Origin: JAZDKP01 sp043802925
GTDB taxonomy: Bacteria > Fibrobacterota > OXYB2-FULL-49-7 > JAEUSG01
DNA length: 10,293 nt
NCBI GenBank assembly: GCA_043802925.1
Contig: JAZDKP010000229.1
Span: forward strand, 1-10,293
Direction of reading: 5' to 3'
Both the position numbers and the translations under genes were made by a program. Below are positions 1 to 8,375 of this stretch, piece after piece. The notes beneath the pieces were generated by a model. The model was not told the origin of the DNA. It searched no databases and saw only the letters and a program-made list of their open reading frames with translations. Numbering within the stretch: position 1 is the first letter of the stretch; each line of letters begins with the position of its first letter.

Positions 1-2
1 AA

Positions 3-512
3 ACCCCGGACCTTGTCATTTCGGGTTTCAATCCGGGTGAAAACGCCGGCATCAGCAGCTTCTATTCCGGCACCGTGGCTGGCGCGCGCGAGGGGACCTT
101 CTTCGGCATCCGGAGCCTCTCGCTCTCCCTTTCCCTGTTCGACCCAAGCCACTACGCCTACGCACTCCAGTGGCTCGACCGGTTCCTTGCCCGCATCGTG
201 GACCACTCCATCGACTTCGACCCCCGGCGCACCTACCTCAATATCAACTTTCCCCATTGCGCGGTCAAGGACATCAAAGGCACGCGCGTGACACGGCAGG
301 GAACGGCCCCCTTCAACGACGATTTCGAGGAGCGGGTCAACCCCTCCGGCAAAAAATACTACTGGCTGTTCGGCGACAAAACGCTCTCGGACGACTGCTG
401 CTACGACGAAAAGGCGGTCCGTTGCGCCTATGTGACCGTCACGCCGCTCACCATTGACATGACCGATAACGTTTTTTACGAAAAATACGCTTCCAACGCC
501 ACGTTCGTTTGA
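3..512 (+). CDS. surE: 5'/3'-nucleotidase SurE, 3' part of gene (5' end outside window)
   Basis: SurE is a metal-dependent nucleoside monophosphate phosphatase, normally cytoplasmic, acting in nucleotide salvage and stress survival. The frame is open from the left edge, so only the last 169 residues are visible. E. coli SurE has 253, so roughly a third, including the N-terminal DD metal site, lies upstream. Visible hallmarks in order are SGFNPGENAG (the SGIN metal-site motif, whose Asn is kept), YSGTVAGAREG, the strand LNINFP, and KGTRVTRQG, which is very characteristic of SurE. Later come KKYYWLFGD and YVTVTPLTIDMTD near the C-terminus. SGFNPGEN departs from the usual SGIN(R/x)GxN at two places. 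The stop lies 14 nt before the gyrA ATG, so it probably heads or precedes gyrA in one transcript. The family call is secure. Substrate preference cannot be read from the sequence. Confidence 0.93.
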   Translation, partial: TPDLVISGFNPGENAGISSFYSGTVAGAREGTFFGIRSLSLSLSLFDPSHYAYALQWLDRFLARIVDHSIDFDPRRTYLNINFPHCAVKDIKGTRVTRQGTAPFNDDFEERVNPSGKKYYWLFGDKTLSDDCCYDEKAVRCAYVTVTPLTIDMTDNVFYEKYASNATFV

Positions 513-513
513 C

Positions 514-519
514 AAAGGA
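514..519 (+). promoter_or_regulatory. Ribosome binding site of gyrA
   Basis: AAAGGA lies 7 nt before the ATG at 527, just after the surE stop. It favours 527 over the in-frame TTG at 509, which would overlap the surE stop and has no such site at the right distance. Confidence 0.7.
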
Positions 520-526
520 CACCTCT

Positions 527-3130
527 ATGGACACGGTCTCCCGCATCATCCCGACTTATATCGAAGACGAAATGAAGACTTCCTACCTCGATTACGCCAT
601 GAGTGTCATCATCGCGCGCGCGCTCCCCGACGTGCGCGACGGCCTCAAACCCGTGCACCGGCGCGTGCTCTACGGCATGCAACAGCTCGGTCTCCACTTC
701 AACCGGCCGTATAAGAAGGCGGCCCGCATCGTCGGTGAAGTCATGGGCAAGTACCACCCGCACGGCGACTCCGCCATTTACGACACGCTGGTGCGCATGG
801 CGCAGGAATGGTCCATGCGGTACACCCTGGTCGACGGCCAGGGCAATTTCGGCAGCATTGACGGCGACTCGCCCGCGGCCATGCGATACACCGAAGCGCG
901 GCTCGACCGCATTTCCGAAGAACTGCTGCGCGACCTCGAAAAGAACACCTGCGACTTCAGACCCAACTTTGACGAAAGCGAAACCGAGCCCACGGTCCTG
1001 CCTTCGGGCATCCCCAACCTGCTTGTCAACGGCTCCACCGGCATTGCGGTGGGCATGGCCACCAACATTCCGCCCCACAACCTGCGTGAAATCACAAACG
1101 CCCTCGTGGCGCTTATTGACGACCCCGACATTTCCATCGACGACCTTATCCGCCATGTCAAAGGCCCGGATTTCCCAACAGGCGGCATCATTGTGGGCCG
1201 TTCGGGCATCCGCGAGGCCTTTCTTACGGGCCGCGGCAAACTCACGGTCCGCGCCGTGGCAAATATCGAAAAACGGCAGAACGGCCGCGAGGCCATCATT
1301 GTCACCGAAATTCCCTACCAGGTCAACAAGGCCTCGCTCCTCGAAAAAATCGTGGAGCTCATCAAGGACAAAAAAATAGAGGGGATTTCAGACGTGCGCG
1401 ACGAATCCGACCGCGACGGCATGCGCATGGTCATTGAACTGAAAAAGGACGCCTACGCGGACGTCATCCTGAACCAGCTCTACAAAAACACGCAAATGCA
1501 AAACGGCTTCGGCATCATCATGCTGGCGCTTGTTGACAACCGGCCCCAGGTGCTCAACCTGCGCGACTGCCTGGTACACTATCTCAACCACCGTCACGAG
1601 GTCATTGTCCGCCGCACCCAGTTTGACCTCGACATCGCCGAAAAGCGCGCGCACATCCTCGAAGGGCTCAAAATCGCGCTTGACAACATCGATGCGGTCA
1701 TCGAGCTCATCAAAAAATCCAAGGACACCGACAGCGCCCGACAGGGGCTCATGAGCACGTTCAAACTGTCCGAAATCCAGGCCAACGCCATCCTCGAAAT
1801 GCGGCTCCAGCGCCTTACAGGCCTCGAGCGCGAAAAAATCGACAACGAGTACCTCGAGGTCATCAAACAGATTGAGGAGTTCAAGTTCATCCTCGAAAAC
1901 CAGAGCAAGCGCATGGAAATCATCAAGGAAGAGGCCATCGCCCTCGCCGAAAAATACGGCGACGACCGCCGCACTCAGATCATCGACGAGGTCGGCGAGT
2001 TCTCGGTCGAGGACATGATTGCCGAAGAGGACATGGTCATCACCATCTCCCACAGCGGCTACATCAAGCGCCTGCCCATGAACACCTACCGCAAGCAGGG
2101 CCGCGGCGGCAAGGGCATCACGGCCATGGAGACCAAGGACGAGGATTTTGTGGAACGGCTGTTCATCGCCTCCACGCACAGCTACATCTGTTTCTTCACC
2201 AACACCGGCCGCTGCTACTGGCTCAAGGTCCACGAAATTCCGCAGGCCGGCCGCATCGCCAAAGGCAAGGCCATCATCAACCTCATCCCGCTCAAGGGCG
2301 AAGAAAAAATCCGTGCCATGGTGCCGGTCAAGTCGTTCGACGACGAGTACGCGCAAAAGTCCTACATCATGTTCGCGACCAAGATGGGCACCATCAACAA
2401 GCAGCCCCTCACCGCCTTTGGCAATCCGCGCAAGGACGGCATCAACGCGGTCAAGGTCGACGGCAACGATTCCATCGTTGACGCGTCGCTCACCGACGGC
2501 ACGGCCAACATCGTGCTGGGCACGCATACGGGCCTCGCGCTTTATTTCAACGAGTCCGGCATCCGCGAACTCGGCCGCAACACCCGCGGCGTGCGCGGCA
2601 TCAAACTCGGCAAGGACGACGAGGTCATCTCCATGGTGGTCATCAAGCGCGACACCACGCTGCTCACGGTCACAAAAAACGGCTACGGCAAGCGTACGCC
2701 CATCGGCGAATACCGGCTCACCGGACGCGGGGGAAAGGGCATCATCAACATCCGCACCACGGAACGCAACGGCGGTGTGGTTTCCATTATTGCGGTCGAA
2801 GACCGCGACGAACTCATGCTCATCTCGCGCAACGGAATCGCCATCCGCATCGCGGCATCGGGCGTGGCCAAAATAGGCCGCGCCACGCAGGGCGTCCGGC
2901 TCATCAACCTCGACTCGGGTGACCTGGTCATGGACGTCTCCAAAATAGTGCCCGAGGATGAAAACGCCGAGGCCGTGGCCGCCAACCTGGAGCCCGCTTC
3001 CGGCGGTCCCATTCCCGCCTCCACCGAGGTCCTCCCCGAAGACGAAGCGCTCGGAGGCGATGACGAACCCCTCGACGACGAGACCGAAAACGACGAAGGC
3101 AGCGCGGACGGCAAAGGCGACGACGCTTGA
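527..3130 (+). CDS. gyrA: DNA gyrase subunit A
   Basis: This is the breakage-reunion subunit of type IIA topoisomerase; with GyrB (not in window) it introduces negative supercoils. The product is 867 aa, against 875 in E. coli. The N-terminus has the YLDYAMSVIIARALPDVRDG and KPVHRRVLYGM signatures. The catalytic tyrosine is Tyr121 in AAMRYTEARL. In the quinolone region HPHGDSAIYD, Ser82 and Asp86 match the wild-type E. coli Ser83 and Asp87, so no classic resistance change is present. The C-terminal domain has the GyrA box QGRGGKG at 524-530 and the later GYGKRTP...GRGGKGIINI blade, which argue for GyrA over ParC. The last 59 residues form a tail with 21 Asp/Glu and one Lys. The start is ATG 527, chosen by its ribosome site. 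The stop overlaps the next gene's start by one base. Confidence 0.98.
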   Translation: MDTVSRIIPTYIEDEMKTSYLDYAMSVIIARALPDVRDGLKPVHRRVLYGMQQLGLHFNRPYKKAARIVGEVMGKYHPHGDSAIYDTLVRMAQEWSMRYTLVDGQGNFGSIDGDSPAAMRYTEARLDRISEELLRDLEKNTCDFRPNFDESETEPTVLPSGIPNLLVNGSTGIAVGMATNIPPHNLREITNALVALIDDPDISIDDLIRHVKGPDFPTGGIIVGRSGIREAFLTGRGKLTVRAVANIEKRQNGREAIIVTEIPYQVNKASLLEKIVELIKDKKIEGISDVRDESDRDGMRMVIELKKDAYADVILNQLYKNTQMQNGFGIIMLALVDNRPQVLNLRDCLVHYLNHRHEVIVRRTQFDLDIAEKRAHILEGLKIALDNIDAVIELIKKSKDTDSARQGLMSTFKLSEIQANAILEMRLQRLTGLEREKIDNEYLEVIKQIEEFKFILENQSKRMEIIKEEAIALAEKYGDDRRTQIIDEVGEFSVEDMIAEEDMVITISHSGYIKRLPMNTYRKQGRGGKGITAMETKDEDFVERLFIASTHSYICFFTNTGRCYWLKVHEIPQAGRIAKGKAIINLIPLKGEEKIRAMVPVKSFDDEYAQKSYIMFATKMGTINKQPLTAFGNPRKDGINAVKVDGNDSIVDASLTDGTANIVLGTHTGLALYFNESGIRELGRNTRGVRGIKLGKDDEVISMVVIKRDTTLLTVTKNGYGKRTPIGEYRLTGRGGKGIINIRTTERNGGVVSIIAVEDRDELMLISRNGIAIRIAASGVAKIGRATQGVRLINLDSGDLVMDVSKIVPEDENAEAVAANLEPASGGPIPASTEVLPEDEALGGDDEPLDDETENDEGSADGKGDDA

Positions 3131-4449
3131 TGGATAAGCGCCCCCCTTTTTCCCCGGACGCACTCTTTGCCCTGCTCAAAGGCCGGGTCGCCGAGGCCGA
3201 ACTTTACCAGCAGACAGGTGAATCGCGTCCCGTGCTCTTTAAGGCGGGCAAACTCCATTCAGCCGAAGCCAACATCTCGTGCAGCGCCGGACTCCGTGTG
3301 GTCGTTGAAGGCCGCGTCGGTTTCGCCTCGGGCAATGATCCCGAAAACCTCGCCTCCCTGGCCGAACGCGCGCTCGCGAGCGCCCGGTTCGGCGAAAAGG
3401 CCGCCTTTTCACTGCCCGCATCCTGCACCGCGCATTTCGCGGTCCAGACCGTGGATACGGGTGTCCCGGCGCTCACCATTGAACAGAAGATAGCACACGG
3501 CAAAAGCGTACTCGAACGTCTCGCACCCGAATCCAGGGGCCTCTCCGTGGACCTCGAGACGCAAACAAGTGAGTCCACGGACTTTCTAAACAACACCCAC
3601 GGTCTCGCGCTTTCCTCGCAAAGGACCGTCTATTCCTTCGGTTATTCCGCGCTCAAGGTTGACGCAAACGGCCTGCTCTGGCTGTCCGAAGGCAACAGTT
3701 CCTGCCGCGTGGATAATCGCACGGACAAACAGGTGGCCCGGACCCTTTTCCTGCTCGAAAAAGCAAGCCGCGTTGTCCCGGCAAAGAATCCGCGCATAAT
3801 CATTGTGGAGCCCGCGGTGCTTTCCTCGCTGGTCGCAGCCTTCACCACCGCCATTTCCGGAAAGACCGTGTTCAAAGGCACTTCGCCGCTCTCGGGAAAA
3901 CTGGGGCAATCCATCACGGACCCGCGCTTTTCGCTGTTCGAGGACCCTTCACTCGACTACCGGACCGCCAGCGTTGTATTTGACGATGAGGGCGTGCCGG
4001 CCGCAAAAAAGGCGCTCATCGAAAACGGGGTCCTGAAAAGCTTCATTTATGATCTTCAGACCGCGGGGCTGTCAAACGCTCTGCCAACCGGCAACGGTTT
4101 CCGCGGCACCGGGTCGCTTCCAGCCCCGGGCTACTGCAACCTTGTCATTCCGTGCGGGAGTAAAAGCACGGAACAGATTGTACGGGAAACAAAGGACGGT
4201 CTCTGGATCCATTCGGTCCTGGGGAGCGGCCAGAGCAACATGCTCGCGGGCGATTTTTCGCTGAACGCCCATCTCGCGTTCAAAATTGAGAACGGCGGGA
4301 TCACGGGCCGCGTCAAGGACACCATGATATCCGGGAATGTCTACGACCTCTTCCGGAAAATCACGGAAATCAGTTCGGACACGGACGATTCCAGCGGATC
4401 CACCATTTATCCGGCCATGGCCTTCGAAGGCGTGTCCGTGACAGGATGA
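3130..4449 (+). CDS. TldE/PmbA-type protein of the TldD/TldE protease family
   Basis: The 439-aa product matches the TldD/PmbA family from end to end (E. coli TldE/PmbA has 450). Landmarks are AGLRVVVEGRVGFASGND near the N-terminus and AFTTAISGKTVFKGTSPLSGKLG in the middle. Further on are VVFDDEGVPAAKKALIENGVL, LPTGNGFRGTGSLP and GDFSLNAHLAFKIENG, then MISGNVYDLFRKI and an SGSTIYPA-type end. No HExxxH zinc motif is present, so it resembles the non-catalytic TldE partner rather than TldD. In E. coli, TldD and TldE form a cytoplasmic heterodimer that trims unfolded peptides, matures microcin B17 and degrades the CcdA antitoxin. The ATG overlaps the gyrA stop (TGATG), suggesting translational coupling. 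A TTG one codon earlier is a less likely start. No tldD lies in the window. Family confidence is high; the exact role is inferred. Confidence 0.9.
   Translation: MDKRPPFSPDALFALLKGRVAEAELYQQTGESRPVLFKAGKLHSAEANISCSAGLRVVVEGRVGFASGNDPENLASLAERALASARFGEKAAFSLPASCTAHFAVQTVDTGVPALTIEQKIAHGKSVLERLAPESRGLSVDLETQTSESTDFLNNTHGLALSSQRTVYSFGYSALKVDANGLLWLSEGNSSCRVDNRTDKQVARTLFLLEKASRVVPAKNPRIIIVEPAVLSSLVAAFTTAISGKTVFKGTSPLSGKLGQSITDPRFSLFEDPSLDYRTASVVFDDEGVPAAKKALIENGVLKSFIYDLQTAGLSNALPTGNGFRGTGSLPAPGYCNLVIPCGSKSTEQIVRETKDGLWIHSVLGSGQSNMLAGDFSLNAHLAFKIENGGITGRVKDTMISGNVYDLFRKITEISSDTDDSSGSTIYPAMAFEGVSVTG
4443..4446 (+). promoter_or_regulatory. Probable ribosome binding site of the helicase gene
   Basis: AGGA lies at the end of the tldE-like gene, 10 nt before the GTG at 4457. 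It is a modest match, but it is the best site near the frame's 5' end and supports the GTG start. Confidence 0.45.
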
Positions 4450-4456
4450 CAATAAC

Positions 4457-5923
4457 GTGCCTAAATCATTCGTAAAAAAGACCATCGCGGCCATCCGCCG
4501 CCTGCTCCCCAGCCTCGCGCAGGCCCAACCCGCAGTACCCACACCCGCGGTTCCTGCGCCGGCTGCAAAACGCGTTACACGGGCCCTCCCGGCCCAGCGT
4601 TCCGTGACCCGAAAAATGCCCAAGATTGCGCCGGGCCGCGAAACCGCAAAGTCCGCTGAAATGCCTCCGAGCCTGTTCTACGGTCTCGGCATTGCGCCCG
4701 GACTTCTGGAGGTTGTTGACAAGCTCCATTTTCACACCCCCACGCCCATTCAGCATAAAACCATCCCCATGGCCATTGAGGGCAACGACGTGGTCGGTAT
4801 CGCTCAAACCGGCACGGGCAAAACCCTGGCGTTCGGCATCCCGCTCATCCAGCGGCTGGCCGCGCAAAAGGGCAAGGCCCTCATCCTCGCCCCCACCCGT
4901 GAACTCGCCATCCAGATTGAGGAGGCGCTCCACCCCTTTGCGCGCGCCTTTACCCTGCACACCGCGGTGCTCATCGGCGGCGCCTCCATGTCCAACCAGA
5001 TTAGCGCGTTGCGCCGCAACCCGCGCATTCTCATCGCCACCCCGGGCCGCCTCATTGACCTCATGGAGCAGGGCGAGGTGCGGCTCGAAGACGCGCACAT
5101 CCTGGTGCTCGACGAAGCCGACCGCATGCTTGACATGGGCTTTATGCCGCAGATACAGCGCATCCTGCGCAAGGTCCCGCGCGAACGCCAGACCCTGCTC
5201 TTTTCCGCCACCATGCCGCCCGACATCGTCAAAATCGCCTCCGCGCACATGCACCTGCCCGTGCGTACGGAGATTGCGCCCTCGGGCACGGCCCCGGAAA
5301 GCGTCACGCAGGAAATCTTTGTGGTCCGGAACGAGCACAAGCCCCTGCTGCTGCAGAAACTGCTCCAGGAATACGGGGGCTCGGTGTTGCTGTTCACCCG
5401 CACCCGGCGCGGCGCGGCACGCGTGACGACCGTGCTCCACAAAGCGGGACACAATGTCGCTGAAATCCATTCGGACCGTTCCCTCGGCCAGCGCCGTGAA
5501 GCGCTCGAGGGCTTTAAAGCCGGCAAATACCGCATTCTGGTGGCCACGGACATCGCGGCGCGCGGAATTGACGTCACGGGAATCGAACTCGTGCTGAATT
5601 ACGACCTGCCCGATGACCCGGAAAACTATGTGCACCGCATCGGCCGCACGGGCCGCGCCGGGCGCGAAGGCCACGCCATTTCGCTGGCCACGCCCGCGCA
5701 GGGCGACGAAGTGCGCAACATTGAGCGCATCATCCGCACCTCCATTGAGGTCTCCGCGCACCCGGAAATTCCAGTTGCGGAGTTCAGCGCCATGGCCCGA
5801 CTGCATCCGGCCATCCAAAGCGCGCTCACGGCCGTGAGCCTCGCTGTACGGCCCAAGCCCGTCACGCCCAAGCCCGAAACGGACTGGGGACGCCAGCCTC
5901 ATGCAGGGCGAAAACGGCGGTAA
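4457..5923 (+). CDS. DEAD-box ATP-dependent RNA helicase, RhlE type
   Basis: This 488-aa cytoplasmic helicase unwinds short RNA duplexes using ATP, typically in ribosome assembly or RNA turnover. All core motifs are intact. The Q motif is TPTPIQ (94-99), motif I AQTGTGKT (116-123) and Ia PTREL (146-150). Ib is TPGR (195-198), motif II DEAD (219-222) and III SAT (250-252). Motif V is ATDIAARG (363-370) and VI HRIGRTGR (393-400). The compact core and short basic C-terminus ending GRKRR fit the RhlE branch; no DbpA or DeaD RNA-binding domain is visible. The first 70 residues are unusual: a basic, possibly amphipathic segment (residues 3-20) followed by an Ala/Pro-rich linker. The start is GTG, 7 nt after the tldE-like stop, and an internal Met54 start is possible. 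It is last in its run. RhlE is the best label, but subfamily assignment by eye is uncertain. Confidence 0.93.
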   Translation: MPKSFVKKTIAAIRRLLPSLAQAQPAVPTPAVPAPAAKRVTRALPAQRSVTRKMPKIAPGRETAKSAEMPPSLFYGLGIAPGLLEVVDKLHFHTPTPIQHKTIPMAIEGNDVVGIAQTGTGKTLAFGIPLIQRLAAQKGKALILAPTRELAIQIEEALHPFARAFTLHTAVLIGGASMSNQISALRRNPRILIATPGRLIDLMEQGEVRLEDAHILVLDEADRMLDMGFMPQIQRILRKVPRERQTLLFSATMPPDIVKIASAHMHLPVRTEIAPSGTAPESVTQEIFVVRNEHKPLLLQKLLQEYGGSVLLFTRTRRGAARVTTVLHKAGHNVAEIHSDRSLGQRREALEGFKAGKYRILVATDIAARGIDVTGIELVLNYDLPDDPENYVHRIGRTGRAGREGHAISLATPAQGDEVRNIERIIRTSIEVSAHPEIPVAEFSAMARLHPAIQSALTAVSLAVRPKPVTPKPETDWGRQPHAGRKRR

Positions 5924-5925
5924 TG

Positions 5926-5964
5926 TTCACATTGTGAAACTTGAAGCCATTCATTCATGAATGG
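5926..5964. repeat. Two palindromes in the convergent helicase-kbl gap
   Basis: TTCACA-T-TGTGAA lies at 5926-5938, and CCATTCAT-TC-ATGAATGG at 5947-5964. They fill the 51-nt gap between two convergent genes, so a bidirectional transcription end is plausible. Neither has a run of T after it on either strand, and the stems are AT-rich, so this is not a textbook intrinsic terminator. Protein binding sites are an alternative. Confidence 0.4.
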
Positions 5965-5974
5965 TTATTGGAGC

Positions 5975-7144
<1,170 letters not shown>

Positions 7145-7145
7145 A

Positions 7146-8183
7146 TTAATCCATCCAGTCCAAAATGACTTTTCCTGATTTGCCGGACCGCATGACATTG
7201 AACCCCTCTTCAAAAAGCGGATACCGGAAACGGTGGGTTATCACCGGGGAAATGTCGAGCCCGCTTTGAAGCATGGCGGTCATTTTATACCAGGTTTCGT
7301 ACATTTCCCTCCCGTAAATCCCCTTGAGGGTCAGCCCGTTGAATACCACCGTGTTCCAATCAATGAGGGACTGGGGTCCCTGAATGCCGAGGAGCGCGAT
7401 TTTTCCGCCGTGGCACATGTTGGCGACCATGCTTTTGAACGCCGCTTCATTACCGGACATTTCCAGCCCGACATCGAAGCCTTCCTTCAGTCCCAATTCC
7501 TTGGCCACGTCCTCCAATTTTTCGGAAGCGACATTGACGGTCCGGGTTGCGCCCATCCGTTTGGCAAGTTCGAGTCGGTAAGGATTGACGTCCGTAATGA
7601 CCACATAGCGCGCTCCGGCATGCCTGGCAATGGCCACCGCCATAATCCCGATGGGCCCGGCCCCGGTGATGAGGACATCTTCTCCCAAGAGGTCGAATGA
7701 CAGCGCGGTATGCGTGGCATTTCCCAGGGGATCAAAGACCGCGAGGATGTCCATGGGGATTTTGGGATCGCAATACCAAACATTGGTTTGCGGGATGCAA
7801 AGGTATTCCGCATGCGCGCCGGTACGGTTGACCCCCACCCCGCGGGTATTCATGCAAAGGTGCCTTCGGCCGGCCAAACAGTTCCGGCAATGCCCGCACA
7901 CCACATGGCCTTCGCCGCTGATGACATCGCCTTTTTTGAAATCGTACACGTTGCTTCCGGTTTCTTCCACGACCCCCACGAACTCATGCCCGATAACCAT
8001 GGGCACGGGAATGGTTTTTTGGGACCACGCATCCCAGTTGTAAATATGCACATCGGTGCCGCAAATTGCGGTCTTATGGATTTTAATTAATACGTCGTTG
8101 ATACCGACGTCGGGCACGGGCACCTCCTCAAGCCACAGTCCCGGAGCCGCCTTCTTTTTTACGAGCGCCTTCATTGTTTTCAT
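7146..8183 (-). CDS. tdh: L-threonine 3-dehydrogenase, zinc-dependent
   Basis: This enzyme oxidises L-threonine with NAD+ to 2-amino-3-ketobutyrate, which the neighbouring Kbl cleaves. The 345-aa product (E. coli has 341) is a zinc-dependent medium-chain dehydrogenase. The catalytic zinc ligand region has Cys41 in AICGTDVHIYNWD and His66-Glu67 in IGHEFVG. The structural zinc site is Cys96, Cys99, Cys102 and Cys110. The NAD-binding Rossmann motif is GAGPIG at 174-179. Long stretches such as NATHTALSFDLLGEDV and YGREMYETWYKM are near-identical to E. coli Tdh from memory. All ligands shift by three residues relative to E. coli because of the MKT extension before MKAL. The frame stays open upstream to 8282, but a strong GGAGG site fixes the start at 8183. 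It is the first gene of a tdh-kbl operon, divergent from the receiver gene. Confidence 0.97.
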   Translation of the reverse strand: MKTMKALVKKKAAPGLWLEEVPVPDVGINDVLIKIHKTAICGTDVHIYNWDAWSQKTIPVPMVIGHEFVGVVEETGSNVYDFKKGDVISGEGHVVCGHCRNCLAGRRHLCMNTRGVGVNRTGAHAEYLCIPQTNVWYCDPKIPMDILAVFDPLGNATHTALSFDLLGEDVLITGAGPIGIMAVAIARHAGARYVVITDVNPYRLELAKRMGATRTVNVASEKLEDVAKELGLKEGFDVGLEMSGNEAAFKSMVANMCHGGKIALLGIQGPQSLIDWNTVVFNGLTLKGIYGREMYETWYKMTAMLQSGLDISPVITHRFRYPLFEEGFNVMRSGKSGKVILDWMD

Positions 8184-8189
8184 GTGCGA

Positions 8190-8194
8190 CCTCC
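8190..8194 (-). promoter_or_regulatory. Strong ribosome binding site of tdh
   Basis: On the minus strand GGAGG (within GGAGGTC) lies 6 nt before the ATG at 8183. It rules out the upstream in-frame starts as far as 8282, and makes ATG 8174, which aligns with the E. coli Met, less likely because the spacing would be 15 nt. Confidence 0.9.
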
Positions 8195-8246
8195 GTTGGT
8201 TTCCCGGAAATATACCGTGAATAAAAAACCTTCTCTTGTATACTGT

Positions 8247-8275
8247 AAGATATATTTTTTCTGCGCCGGTTTCAA
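8247..8275 (-). promoter_or_regulatory. Candidate tdh-kbl promoter
   Basis: On the minus strand, -35-like TTGAAA (8275-8270) is followed after 17 nt by -10-like TATCTT (8252-8247), within an AT-rich stretch (about 8205-8260). This would give a leader of about 57 nt before tdh. The -10 matches the consensus at only four of six positions, so this is a candidate. A nearby TATACA (8242-8237) has no recognisable -35. Confidence 0.4.
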
Positions 8276-8287
8276 TCGTCAACCGGC
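8265..8287. promoter_or_regulatory. Inverted repeat, possible operator at the tdh promoter
   Basis: Perfect 7-bp arms GCCGGTT (8265-8271) and AACCGGC (8281-8287) are separated by 9 nt. It overlaps the candidate tdh -35 element. The A/T run lies on the side where neither strand would read it as a terminator T tract, so an operator is more likely than a terminator. The regulator is unknown. Confidence 0.45.
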
Positions 8288-8325
8288 CTTCACCGTATCG
8301 ACATTTTTCCGCATTGCTTGACCTG

Positions 8326-8334
8326 TGCTAAAAT
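8326..8334 (+). promoter_or_regulatory. Candidate extended -10 promoter of the receiver gene
   Basis: TGCTAAAAT fits the extended -10 pattern TGnTATAAT with one mismatch. The predicted start of transcription near 8341 leaves a 35-nt leader before ATG 8376. No good -35 lies 16-18 nt upstream, as is common for extended -10 promoters. The TTGACC at 8318-8323 is too close to be its -35. Confidence 0.4.
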
Positions 8335-8358
8335 ACCTCTGTCCAGTCCGTCCGAATT

Positions 8359-8363
8359 GGAAG
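8359..8363 (+). promoter_or_regulatory. GGAAG, possible ribosome binding site of the receiver gene
   Basis: GGAAG lies 12 nt before the receiver ATG at 8376, rather far. It is only 7 nt before an out-of-frame ATG at 8371 that opens a 25-codon frame ending with a stop at 8446-8448. It is the only SD-like sequence near the gene. Confidence 0.4.
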
Positions 8364-8375
8364 TATATTTATGGT

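Noticed and set aside
509..526. TTG start for gyrA six codons upstream
   Set aside because: It overlaps the surE stop; the AAAGGA site is correctly spaced for ATG 527.
770..784. Quinolone resistance mutation in gyrA
   Set aside because: Ser82 and Asp86 are the sensitive-type residues matching E. coli Ser83 and Asp87.
476..1156. 226-codon minus-strand frame across the surE-gyrA junction
   Set aside because: It overlaps two clear genes and has no recognisable domain.
527..3130. ParC (topoisomerase IV) instead of GyrA
   Set aside because: A canonical GyrA box and the GyrA-type GYGKRTP...RGGKGIINI blade are both present.
1388..3163. 591-codon open frame on the minus strand opposite gyrA
   Set aside because: It mirrors the G+C-rich codons of gyrA, has low-complexity Val/Asp/Gly-rich content with no recognisable motif, and gyrA is unmistakable.
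3130..4449. Catalytic TldD subunit
   Set aside because: No HExxxH motif is present in the protein, and the C-terminal half reads like PmbA/TldE.
4466..5902. 478-codon open frame on the minus strand opposite the helicase gene
   Set aside because: It is antisense to a helicase with every motif intact, and its own product shows no family features.
8184..8282. N-terminal extension of Tdh
   Set aside because: The extra residues are not family-like, and a strong GGAGG site 6 nt before ATG 8183 fixes the start.
8265..8287. Intrinsic terminator at the GCCGGTT/AACCGGC repeat
   Set aside because: No T run follows the stem on either strand, and it lies upstream of both divergent genes.
8325..8375. 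GTG start for the receiver gene at 8325
   Set aside because: It adds 17 non-family residues and lies in the candidate promoter; receiver domains begin just before KILLLDDE.
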